DNA from: JBMOLK01 sp049325575 | GTDB lineage: Bacteria > Bacillota > Clostridia > Acetivibrionales > Acetivibrionaceae | DNA: 32,835 nucleotides | Direction of reading: 5' to 3' | Assembly: GCA_049325575.1 (NCBI GenBank) | Contig: JBMOLK010000322.1 | Location: 1 to 32,835 of the forward strand | Part shown: one piece after another, positions 16,632 through 23,969 of the stretch | Position numbering within the stretch: the first letter of the stretch is position 1 | Layout of the letters: the number at the start of each line of letters is the position of its first letter | Made by a program: the position numbers and the translations under genes | The notes under the pieces: generated by a model | The model's input: the letters and a program-made list of their open reading frames with translations, nothing else | Database searches by the model: none | Told to the model about the DNA's origin: nothing

Positions 16632-19124
16632 TTACATTTTAAATATGTTTATTGTCTGTTCAAGCTTTGTAGAAAGCGAATTCAGGTCTTCTGAAAGTGT
16701 AAGAAGATGCTTTATTAAATCAACCTGTTCATCCATAGATACTGAAATATTTTGTATATCGTTTATATTCCGCTTGGTACTATCATTTAGCTTACTCATG
16801 GACTCTATTATATTTACTCTTGCTTCTTCTATTCTGTGTACAGAATCGGTGATACTTAGCATCTGCTGGAAAACGCTGTCCATAAAACTGACTATATTAT
16901 CAAACTTGCTGATTGTATCAATAACTGCACTATCATGTTCGCTGATTACAACATCAGAAGATTTGACAACTTCTCCTGTCATTTCTATGGTTTTACCTAT
17001 ATTCTTAAGTTTGGATTCAATATAATTGGCAGATACTCTTGATTGGTCAGCCAGTTTCTTTACTTCTGATGCAACAACACCAAAGCTTTTACCTGCCTCT
17101 CCCGCTCTGGCTGCCTCAATGGTCGCATTTAACGCCAGAAGGTTTGTCTGTCTTGAAATACTCTTTATTGCCCCGGTTATCTTGGAAATCTCTGCAGCTT
17201 CACTTCTTAATGTGCCTATAAGCTTTGAGAACTCCTCTATAGTGTTTTTTACTTCATCAGCATTGGACTTTAAAGTATTAACTGTTATCTTACCGTTTTC
17301 ACTTAGTTCCTTTGCTCCTGAAACTATATTGTTAACATTTTTAAAGTCACTTATAATAATTTCAATCTGCTTTGAGAGATTGTTGACTACATTATCGTTA
17401 TTTTCAATTTCCTTAGTCTGCATATCAATTTCATCTTTCATTTCAGTAAGCATGGATGAAAACTCTTCTATGGAAGCGTAGCTTTGCTGACAGGTGGAGG
17501 AAACCGTTTGTGAAGACTCTACTGCCACATCTGATGCATTCTTCACACTACCTATCAATTTCTTTAAGTTGACAACCATGTCCTTAAAGCTTACTCCCAG
17601 TCTTCCTATTTCGTCCTTTCTACTCAAGTCATAATCAACATCCAGATTTCCTTCCTTTATCTTGTTCATCGACCTGACAAGGTCGCCAATACCTGAGGAT
17701 ATGTCTCCTGTAATTAGAACAGAAAGTAATATCCCAAATAAGATGAATATCAAACCCATGCCGAATATTTGCAGTGCAGCCTGGTAGACCTTTTCAGTTA
17801 TCTTACTTATTGGTGTTACAGAGATTAAAGTCCAGTCAAGAGGCGTACCTCTGATCTCTTTAATCGTATAAAATGTCACCAGCATTTTGTTTCCATTTAC
17901 TTCTGCATCCTGTATTACTCCGCCAAATTCGGTCTTAGAGCTTTCCTTCTTGCTCATTTCATCTATCTTCGCTCTTACTCTTTGCAATAACGAATCACTT
18001 AAACAATCATCTTTTTCTTGCAAGTTTTTTAATGTTTTTTCGTCTAGTTTGATCCCTGTATCAATTTTATATAATGGCTTTGTTAGTATTTTATCTGTAG
18101 GTTCTATTTTTGTTTTCCCCAATAGCTCGGCCAAAGTTGTACCCTTTTTGTCTACCTTGTTCAATTCACTTAACAAGAGCCCGTTCTCTTCACTGTTTTG
18201 CGGGTTTAAAACCATGTTATTATTTGCACCTACTATAAAGAAGTGCCCGTCATTAGGTATGCTTACATCCTTCAACAGATCATTCAAGGCTTGTTCCCTA
18301 ATATTTATCTGCAGTGTACCAACGCTCTTATTTAGGCTTGTGCTGGTATACACAGATTTCATAAGGGCAATATTCCTCTTGCTCCCCTTTCTTCTCGTGT
18401 ATACCAAATCTGTAATATGCGTATCAACCCATAGGGACTTCTTACCGCTTTCTTTAAATTCTTTTGCTGCAATTGTTTCGTAATAGCCAAGCTTCATTTC
18501 CGTGAAACTGCCTTCGCCTCCCAATATTCCATGGCCGCTGTTGGATACCAGAACCATATCAGCTAATGTCTCAACTCTCGTGCTATAGTATGCATCCATA
18601 TTAGGCTTAACGTTACTTATCAGTCTGGCTCTAACAGCATCGTCTTTTGTGGTGTTGAGTTCTTGTACGACCGGAGATATTAAAGTATCTCTTGATACCG
18701 ACATGGCCAATTTATCTATTTCTTCCAGAACAATTCTAATATTGGTTCCCGTCTGCTTCATAAGCCCTTCGGTGCTTTCTTCTGCTTGCTTTTGCAAAGT
18801 GTCTGCAATCATACTTAAGGAATATGCCAGCACAGCAGAGAGGCATACCATAGTTATGATAAAGGCTAAATTGATTTTAATACCTATCTTTATCTTATTT
18901 AGCCTCGAAAGTCTTATGACTTTATCCAGCCAGTTCCTATCCTTTCTAACGGGAACATTCTTATCAGGAGTACCTGAAGTTTCTTTTCTGGCAGAATTAT
19001 CAGGTATCCTTTTTAACTTATAATGAGACTTTATCTTTTTTAAAAACCCACTAGCAAAGTCTCTTATTCTTCCTATTGTTTTAACCATTGAGCTTCTTAA
19101 GCCTTTCGGAAAGCTAACTCGCAT
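16632..19124 (-). CDS. Methyl-accepting chemotaxis protein, Cache-type (paralogue)
   Basis: An 830-residue chemoreceptor with the same plan as the one at 13779-16262: a basic N-terminal extension of about 90 residues, TM1 (NLAFIITMVCLSAVLAYSLS region), a large extracellular sensor (VDTHITDLVYTRRKG and related stretches shared by both), TM2 (near 450-475), HAMP and the signalling tip ISRQTNLLALNATIEAARAG. The signalling half is nearly the same in both proteins, while the sensor half is more diverged, as expected after tandem duplication with ligand divergence. The start ATG 19124 follows AGAGGTG by six bases; the GTG nine bases earlier is not used. Like its paralogue it ends at NIFKM without a CheR-docking pentapeptide. 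Confidence 0.93.
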   Translation of the reverse strand: MRVSFPKGLRSSMVKTIGRIRDFASGFLKKIKSHYKLKRIPDNSARKETSGTPDKNVPVRKDRNWLDKVIRLSRLNKIKIGIKINLAFIITMVCLSAVLAYSLSMIADTLQKQAEESTEGLMKQTGTNIRIVLEEIDKLAMSVSRDTLISPVVQELNTTKDDAVRARLISNVKPNMDAYYSTRVETLADMVLVSNSGHGILGGEGSFTEMKLGYYETIAAKEFKESGKKSLWVDTHITDLVYTRRKGSKRNIALMKSVYTSTSLNKSVGTLQINIREQALNDLLKDVSIPNDGHFFIVGANNNMVLNPQNSEENGLLLSELNKVDKKGTTLAELLGKTKIEPTDKILTKPLYKIDTGIKLDEKTLKNLQEKDDCLSDSLLQRVRAKIDEMSKKESSKTEFGGVIQDAEVNGNKMLVTFYTIKEIRGTPLDWTLISVTPISKITEKVYQAALQIFGMGLIFILFGILLSVLITGDISSGIGDLVRSMNKIKEGNLDVDYDLSRKDEIGRLGVSFKDMVVNLKKLIGSVKNASDVAVESSQTVSSTCQQSYASIEEFSSMLTEMKDEIDMQTKEIENNDNVVNNLSKQIEIIISDFKNVNNIVSGAKELSENGKITVNTLKSNADEVKNTIEEFSKLIGTLRSEAAEISKITGAIKSISRQTNLLALNATIEAARAGEAGKSFGVVASEVKKLADQSRVSANYIESKLKNIGKTIEMTGEVVKSSDVVISEHDSAVIDTISKFDNIVSFMDSVFQQMLSITDSVHRIEEARVNIIESMSKLNDSTKRNINDIQNISVSMDEQVDLIKHLLTLSEDLNSLSTKLEQTINIFKM

Positions 19125-19349
19125 AGTTTTCACCTCTAAGTGAAATTTTGGAATAGCTGCAGTTCACAAATGACCAAAACAAACCTGCTTACATGCATAA
19201 ATAAATATACCTTGAATTGACTTTGCTAAAAAAGGATTAATAAAATTGATAACATAACAAATAATGCAAAATAAAATATTCATAAAATTTTATCGTGTTT
19301 TGAAGCTTAAAACTTAATAGTAACTTTATATATTTATTTAACGCACTAT
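19125..19349. other. AT-rich gap between chemoreceptor and mechanosensitive channel genes
   Basis: About 225 bases. There is only a weak TTTTGAAGCTTAAAA dyad near 19300 that might help end the channel transcript. No confident promoter or terminator. Confidence 0.35.
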
Positions 19350-20459
19350 TCAGTTTTTAAACTCCACTTCCTTTTTGCTTTCAACTGACTCAATATATAT
19401 ACTTCTTGACGGAAAAGCTATGGAAATATCCAGTTCCTCCAGGATAGCCATAATCTTCAAATTAATATCTTCCTGTATTTCTAAAAACTCTTGCCAGTTG
19501 GTCGTCTTGGTAAAAAAATATAGGAATATTTCCAGCGCACTGTCTCCAAATCTCTCAAAATACACAAATATAGTATGGGGGTGTACTCCAGAATGATTTT
19601 CCAGCATCCCCCTCATCCTCTTAAGACACTCATGTATCCTATCCGCTGGGGTGTCGTAAGTCACACCCAGCCTGAAGCTGATCCTTCTCTTGCCCATACG
19701 AGACCAGTTGGTTATTGGGTCGTTACTCATTAAAGCATTTGGAATAGTAACCAGCGCTTGAGAAAAAGTTCTTACCCTGGTACTCCTAAACCCTATTTCT
19801 TCAACTGTACCCTCAACGTGAGGAGTCATTATCCAGTCACCCATCATAAAAGGTCTGTCAATCATTATCATTATACTTCCAAAGAGATTGGCAGCCGTAT
19901 CTTTTGCAGCTAGAGCAAATGCCAAGCCCCCCAGCCCCAGCCCTGCAAGAAGACCAGCAACATCATATTCCCACTCCTGCACGATAACAATTGTTCCCAA
20001 CACAACAATAATCACTTTAAGTCCGTTTCGCAAAAAGGGCAGCATCACGTCGTCAAGTCTTGTTTCCGTTTTCTGTGCAAGTCTGCTTAAAAAACCTGAT
20101 AAGGCATTTGAAGCACGATACAGCGACCAGAATACTGAAAAAGCTATTAAAGACCGAACAACGTGGTTTGTGAATCTTTCAGCATCATCAGGTAATCCCA
20201 GAACCTCTGAAGCAATATATATACCGATAACTACAAAAACAAAACCTATAGGCTTATCAAATGCCCATATAAGCTGGTCATCCAATTCACTTTTTGTCTT
20301 TTCAGTTATTTTTTTGACAAGCTTGGAAATAACCTTGACAAACAGTTGGCGCAAACCTAAAGATATCAAAACTATTATTACTGCTATAGTAATTTGTCCA
20401 AGACTGACGTTAAAGAAAGAATAGCTTAATAGTGACTTCACATCCTCAAATAAATTCAT
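19350..20459 (-). CDS. Small-conductance mechanosensitive channel (MscS family)
   Basis: A 369-residue membrane protein that opens on membrane tension to release solutes on osmotic downshock. About four hydrophobic helices (near 16-41, 70-90, 100-125, 145-165) precede the pore-lining helix VAGLLAGLGLGGLAFALAAK, rich in the Gly/Ala packing typical of MscS TM3. The soluble beta domain follows: DRPFMMGDWI, GTVEEIGFRSTRVRT, VTIPNALMSNDPITNWS. The C-terminal alpha/beta domain ends near SRSIYIESVE. Length is greater than E. coli MscS (286) because of the extra N-terminal helices. The start is well supported by AGGAGG. It is preceded on the same strand by the non-coding region that carries the c-di-GMP riboswitch on the other strand. 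Confidence 0.93.
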   Translation of the reverse strand: MNLFEDVKSLLSYSFFNVSLGQITIAVIIVLISLGLRQLFVKVISKLVKKITEKTKSELDDQLIWAFDKPIGFVFVVIGIYIASEVLGLPDDAERFTNHVVRSLIAFSVFWSLYRASNALSGFLSRLAQKTETRLDDVMLPFLRNGLKVIIVVLGTIVIVQEWEYDVAGLLAGLGLGGLAFALAAKDTAANLFGSIMIMIDRPFMMGDWIMTPHVEGTVEEIGFRSTRVRTFSQALVTIPNALMSNDPITNWSRMGKRRISFRLGVTYDTPADRIHECLKRMRGMLENHSGVHPHTIFVYFERFGDSALEIFLYFFTKTTNWQEFLEIQEDINLKIMAILEELDISIAFPSRSIYIESVESKKEVEFKN

Positions 20460-20666
20460 TTCTCAACCTCCTGCAAATATTTATTTTTATACTTCTATAA
20501 AGTCGGCTCAAATCCTCCCCCTAAATTGTGGCAATTATACTTGCAATATACTGCTAATTATTAGAGATAAAGCCAGATTAAACTATACACCTTTACTTAA
20601 TCCGATTTATTGGGATTATAGAAACCAATATCAATATATTTAGGGTTTTATCGTTTACATAATCTA

Positions 20667-20675
20667 TGCTATAAT
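20667..20675 (+). promoter_or_regulatory. Extended -10 promoter for the c-di-GMP riboswitch transcript
   Basis: TGCTATAAT gives a perfect -10 with the TG of an extended -10 element. The -35 position (TTTATC, 17 bases upstream) is poor, as is common for extended -10 promoters. Start expected near 20682, about 30-45 bases before the riboswitch core. Confidence 0.65.
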
Positions 20676-20709
20676 AAAAATGTAATACATTCTACCTCCC
20701 TTAAACCAA

Positions 20710-20840
20710 GGTATAAGGAGATAAATAGGCTTATGAAACAGGGCAAAATTGTTGAAAAGCAATGACGCAAAGCCATGGGTCTAAGTCAAAAGTGCCAGAC
20801 ATTTTTGATATGATAGCCAGGTTGCCATTAAAAGTTCTGT
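20710..20840 (+). ncRNA. Cyclic-di-GMP-I riboswitch (GEMM)
   Basis: The conserved core is clear: AAACAGGGCAAA, a first hairpin with GAAA-type loop (ATTG-TTGAAAAG-CAAT), GACGCAAAGCC, a GGGTCTAA segment, a second arm, and GATAGCCAGGTTGCC near 20810-20826. These are the c-di-GMP-I aptamer landmarks, including the tetraloop-receptor arrangement and the residues around the ligand pocket. It is transcribed on the plus strand, opposite to every gene in the window. No open reading frame follows it: downstream come a U8 tract (20895-20902), a palindromic terminator (20921-20960) and then the 3' end of the convergent acyl-CoA ligase gene. It is therefore an orphan riboswitch. Confidence 0.93.
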
Positions 20841-20860
20841 TTATGCTCTTTAAATAAATT

Positions 20861-20902
20861 GGGGAATAGGTCTTATGTATTTCCTTATACCGCCTTTTTT
20901 TT
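20861..20902 (+). terminator. Putative expression platform of the c-di-GMP riboswitch ending in U8
   Basis: CCTTATACC (20883-20891) is the exact complement of GGTATAAGG at the 5' edge of the riboswitch (20710-20718). TATTT just before it can extend the helix to AAATA at 20723-20727. The long-range helix would end three bases before a run of eight T (20895-20902). A local hairpin (GGGGAATA 20861-20868 with TATTTCCT 20878-20885) competes for the same bases. Two exclusive states are plausible; which state the ligand favours cannot be told. Confidence 0.5.
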
Positions 20903-20920
20903 AGATATTAATAAACTTTA

Positions 20921-20960
20921 AATTAAAATGAGATGGATATATATCCATCTCATTTTAATT
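20921..20960. terminator. Bidirectional terminator, 40-base perfect palindrome
   Basis: Bases 20921-20940 and 20941-20960 are exact reverse complements (core GAGATGGATAT). Each arm ends in an ATTTTAATT tract that serves as the U-rich tail for its own direction. On the minus strand it lies 38 bases after the acyl-CoA ligase stop; on the plus strand it stops the riboswitch transcript that passes the U8 tract. Confidence 0.8.
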
Positions 20961-20997
20961 TCATTACCTCATATTAAATTCCTAAAACCATAATGCA

Positions 20998-22662
20998 CTA
21001 GGCAGTCTCAATAGCTGCAGCATCTTGCAGCCCAAGTTCTTCTATAGCAGCTTCCCTAAGCTTATACTTTTGAATCTTGCCGCTTGCAGTCATTGGAAAG
21101 GCAGACATAAATTTTATATATTTTGGCACTTTGTGTCTTGCCATATTATTCTTTACAAACTCCTTGATTTCATCTTCAGTAACCGTTTTACCTTCTTTTA
21201 GTATAATACAAGCCATTATTTCCTCACCATATTGCTTACTGGGCACACCAATAACCTGAACATCCTTTACATCCGGGTGGGTATATAAGAATTCTTCGAT
21301 CTCCTTAGGATAAATATTTTCCCCGCCCCTTATTATCATGTCCTTAATTCTGCCTGTAATTTTAAAATATCCGTCCTTATCCATGGTTGCCAAATCTCCT
21401 GTATGGAGCCACCCGTCTTTATCTATGGCCTGTGCTGTAGCTTCCGGCATCTTGTAATAACCCTTCATAACGTTGTATCCACGGACTACAAATTCCCCCT
21501 GGACACCATAAGGAACCTCTTCATTTGTTGCCGGGTCAACAACTTTTGCTTCAATAAAAGGAAGAACTCTTCCAACCGTTGAAACCCTCAACTCTATACT
21601 GTCATCCACTCTTGTCTGGGTACAAACCGGTGATGCCTCAGTTTGACCGTATGCAATGGTAACTTCTTTTGCACCCATGAGGTCAACAACCTGCTTCATA
21701 ACTTTGATGGGACATGGTGATCCAGCCATAATACCTGTTCTTAGCTTTGGAAACTTAAACTTATTAAACTCTGGATGTTCAAGCATACCTATAAACATTG
21801 TAGGCACGCCGTGTACAGCTGTACATTCTTCATCCTGTATTGCCTGCATGACTTTAAGCGGTTGATAGTATTCAATGGGAACCATAGTTGCAGCATGAGT
21901 CACACATGCCATTACACCCAGTACACATCCAAAACAGTGGAACAAAGGCACAGGTATGCATAGCTTATCCTCGTGGGTAAAATTCATGCAATCTCCAATA
22001 CACATGCCATTGTTTACAAGATTGTAATGAGTAAGCATAACACCTTTGGGAAAACCGGTTGTGCCTGATGTATACTGCATATTTATAACATCATGTATAT
22101 CAAGACTTTTTTGCCTCTCCTCAAGCTCTTTGTCAGAAACATTTGATGCCATCTCATAAAGTTCATTCCAGTTAAACATTCCCGGATAGTTCTTATCCCC
22201 AACATAGATTACGTTTTTTAGAAACGGCAGAGAATGGTTATTAAGATTACCTGGCTTGGAATCTTTCAGTTCAGGGCATAACTGCTTCACTATTTCTACA
22301 TAGTTACAGTCTTTAAACCCTTCGATCAATATCAGTGTGGTAGAATCAGATTGTCTTAAAAGGTATTCAAGCTCAAAGATTTTATAATTTGTGTTTACAG
22401 TAACAAGGACCGCACCTATCTTGGCAGTTGCAAATTGTGCCAGGATCCATTCCGGATAGTTTGTCGCCCATATTGCAACATGGTCTCCCTTTTTTATACC
22501 CATGGCCATAAAACCTTTGGCTACAACATTACATAGGTCTCTAAACTCCGAATATGTCTTCCTAAAAGGCCTATCGGTATACAACACCGCATCATGGTCC
22601 GGGTACTGCTCCGCTATCTGATCAAGCAGATCTCCTATTGTAACCTTCATTAACTCTTTCAT
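20998..22662 (-). CDS. AMP-forming acyl-CoA synthetase (acyl-CoA ligase)
   Basis: A 554-residue soluble adenylate-forming enzyme that activates a carboxylic acid with ATP to acyl-AMP and then acyl-CoA. The motifs are complete: P-loop MQYTSGTTGFPKGVMLTHYN near 195-213, YGQTEASP, the ribose-binding GWLHTGDL near 416, the hinge GRIKDMIIRGGENIYPKEIE, and the catalytic lysine of TASGKIQKYKL near 528. Length and motifs fit medium- or long-chain acyl-CoA synthetases of the FadD/AMP-binding group, though branched-chain or aryl substrates are possible. GGGGTG lies five bases before the ATG. A T-box riboswitch occupies its leader, suggesting control by uncharged tRNA, probably tRNA-Leu. This would fit activation of a leucine-related acid such as isovalerate; that is inference. 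A terminator follows. Confidence 0.93.
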   Translation of the reverse strand: MKELMKVTIGDLLDQIAEQYPDHDAVLYTDRPFRKTYSEFRDLCNVVAKGFMAMGIKKGDHVAIWATNYPEWILAQFATAKIGAVLVTVNTNYKIFELEYLLRQSDSTTLILIEGFKDCNYVEIVKQLCPELKDSKPGNLNNHSLPFLKNVIYVGDKNYPGMFNWNELYEMASNVSDKELEERQKSLDIHDVINMQYTSGTTGFPKGVMLTHYNLVNNGMCIGDCMNFTHEDKLCIPVPLFHCFGCVLGVMACVTHAATMVPIEYYQPLKVMQAIQDEECTAVHGVPTMFIGMLEHPEFNKFKFPKLRTGIMAGSPCPIKVMKQVVDLMGAKEVTIAYGQTEASPVCTQTRVDDSIELRVSTVGRVLPFIEAKVVDPATNEEVPYGVQGEFVVRGYNVMKGYYKMPEATAQAIDKDGWLHTGDLATMDKDGYFKITGRIKDMIIRGGENIYPKEIEEFLYTHPDVKDVQVIGVPSKQYGEEIMACIILKEGKTVTEDEIKEFVKNNMARHKVPKYIKFMSAFPMTASGKIQKYKLREAAIEELGLQDAAAIETA

Positions 22663-22703
22663 CTCAACACCCCATATTTATAAATTGATATACATATATA
22701 ACT

Positions 22704-22984
22704 AAAAAAGCCTTGCATCTCTAATTTACTTAGAGACGAAAGGCTTAATCTTCCGTGGTACCACTCCAATTAATACAAATAATTGTATTCTCTCAGTGTA
22801 CATTAAGTACATCCATATAACGGTGGAAAGAACCGCCCAAGCCTACTCTCATTCTTACACACATTTCAGCCGGGAACTCAAGGGCGAGATTCACCTAAGT
22901 CAACACTGACTTGCACCAACCGTCAGCTCTCTCAGTAGAACTTTTGGCTACTATCCCCCATCATAGCTTTTTGATATTCGCTTT
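22704..22984 (-). ncRNA. T-box riboswitch, probably leucine-specific, in the acyl-CoA ligase leader
   Basis: Stem I shows AGAGAGC (22932-22926), GGTTGGTGCAAG (22921-22910), then GGTGAATCTCGCCCTTGAG holding the specifier. The T-box AGTGGTACCACGG is at 22765-22753. The terminator pairs AAGCCTT...TCTCTAA with TTAGAGA...AAGGCTT, followed by T6 (22746-22704). The ligase ATG is 42 bases beyond. The specifier could be CUC (Leu, 22888-22886) or UCU (Ser, 22889-22887). I favour CUC because a purine follows it, because C-ending specifiers are usual, and because the UGGU bulge of the T-box pairs with discriminator A73, which bacterial tRNA-Leu has whereas tRNA-Ser normally has G73. Uncharged tRNA would promote readthrough. 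Confidence 0.93.
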
Positions 22985-22990
22985 AACATA

Positions 22991-23019
22991 ATATTACTAT
23001 GTAACCATCACAGTGTCAA
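22991..23019 (-). promoter_or_regulatory. Sigma-A promoter of the T-box/acyl-CoA ligase transcript
   Basis: On the minus strand a perfect TTGACA (23019-23014), a 17-base spacer and TAATAT (22996-22991). Transcription should start near 22984, just before Stem I of the T-box. It lies right after the tadC stop, so the ligase has its own promoter and need not depend on the pilus operon. Confidence 0.8.
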
Positions 23020-23038
23020 TACCAATAATTTATGATAG

Positions 23039-23959
23039 TTATTTGGTAAATGTATAAATTACTTTGATTACAACAGGTCCTATAAGAACCGAAAAAATAG
23101 TAGGGAAAATAAACATTACCATAGGTATCAGCATCTTAACCGGTGCCTTCATGGCTTTTTCCTTTGCTCTCTGTCTCCTTTTCTCCCTCATTTGTTCGGA
23201 CTGAAGTCTTAAAACATTTCCGATACTTACCCCAAGCTGGTCTGCTTGTATGATTGAACCAACAAATGTTGTAAGATCCTGTATGTTTACCCTTTCTGCC
23301 ATATCCTTAAGTGCATCCCTTTTCTGCTTGCCCACCTTCATTTCATTCAGAACATTATCGAATTCTATGGCAATAGGTCCGGGCATTTTATCAATAACCT
23401 TGGCAAGTGCTCCGTCAAAACCAAGTCCTGCTTCAACACTGACAGTCAGTAAGTCCAATACGTCTGGCAAAGAGTTTGAAATACTTTTTTGCCTCTCCTT
23501 GATTTTTCTGTTGAGTACCATATTGGGAAAAAGCAGCCCAAGGCACAATTCAATTATTCCGATAAAAAATATGGTCCTGATATCAAATCCCATATATGTC
23601 CCCACGGCAGCAGTCAGCAGTGGTAAACCCAGGATTATCATTACCTGTAAATTTATCCAGTCTTTTATGGACAGATTAAAAGGACTTCCCGCCGTAATAA
23701 CCTTCTTTTCAAAAGTAAAAATGATTTGTTTTGGAGTGACTTTTAGAATTATTTTGCTTATATCGTCCAGTATTGGTCTGATTACCCTTACAAACAGCGG
23801 TTGATTAAGTTCGCTTTCCAAAGACTTGTTTTCTTCTTTCGAAATCCTATCAAGCCTTATAGTAATTACACTTCTATTTCTATAAAAAACCCCTACAAAT
23901 GCGTAAAAAACAAGATAGCTTGAAACAAGTATGGAAACCATAAGTAGATACATTACCAT
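23039..23959 (-). CDS. tadC: Tad pilus inner-membrane platform protein TadC (type II secretion F family)
   Basis: A 306-residue membrane protein of the Flp/Tad pilus machine, which with TadB forms the platform on which the TadA ATPase acts. It has hydrophobic segments at the N-terminus, near 95-145 and at the C-terminus (PVKMLIPMVMFIFPTIFSVLIG), and the T2SSF domain (SISNSLPDVLDLLTVSVEAG, FDGALAKVI, then LGVSIGNVLRLQSEQMREKRRQRAKEKA). Start ATG 23959 has GAGGTG six bases before it; an in-frame GTG at 23968 overlaps this site. It follows tadB by a few bases, so translation is probably coupled. It is the last tad gene; no prepilin peptidase gene follows. Confidence 0.9.
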   Translation of the reverse strand: MVMYLLMVSILVSSYLVFYAFVGVFYRNRSVITIRLDRISKEENKSLESELNQPLFVRVIRPILDDISKIILKVTPKQIIFTFEKKVITAGSPFNLSIKDWINLQVMIILGLPLLTAAVGTYMGFDIRTIFFIGIIELCLGLLFPNMVLNRKIKERQKSISNSLPDVLDLLTVSVEAGLGFDGALAKVIDKMPGPIAIEFDNVLNEMKVGKQKRDALKDMAERVNIQDLTTFVGSIIQADQLGVSIGNVLRLQSEQMREKRRQRAKEKAMKAPVKMLIPMVMFIFPTIFSVLIGPVVIKVIYTFTK

Positions 23960-23969
23960 AGCCTTCACC

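Larger units (their letters stand above)
20460..20997. other. Gap between channel and acyl-CoA ligase genes holding the c-di-GMP riboswitch
   Basis: The left part (20460-20650) is the leader and promoter region of the channel gene on the minus strand, with a TATAAT near 20548 but no good -35. The middle carries an extended -10 promoter and a c-di-GMP-I riboswitch on the plus strand. The right part has a U8 tract and a 40-base perfect palindrome. No protein gene is present. Confidence 0.7.

Noticed and set aside
17887..18483. Long plus-strand frame opposite the second chemoreceptor (198 codons)
   Set aside because: It mirrors the codons of the receptor gene; the protein is Ser/Leu/Phe-rich shadow sequence with no family match or ribosome binding site.
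20485..20520. Short upstream frame in the channel gene leader after GGGGGAGG
   Set aside because: The only start (TTG) lies two bases from the ribosome binding site, too close for initiation, and the peptide has no recognisable features.
20734..20766. Ten-codon plus-strand frame starting ATGAAACAGGGC after an AAGGAG-like site
   Set aside because: It is made of the conserved bases of the c-di-GMP aptamer itself, so RNA structure explains it better than coding.
22887..22889. UCU (serine) as T-box specifier
   Set aside because: A C rather than a purine would follow it, U-ending specifiers are less common, and the UGGU bulge fits discriminator A73 of tRNA-Leu rather than the usual G73 of tRNA-Ser. 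Not fully excluded.
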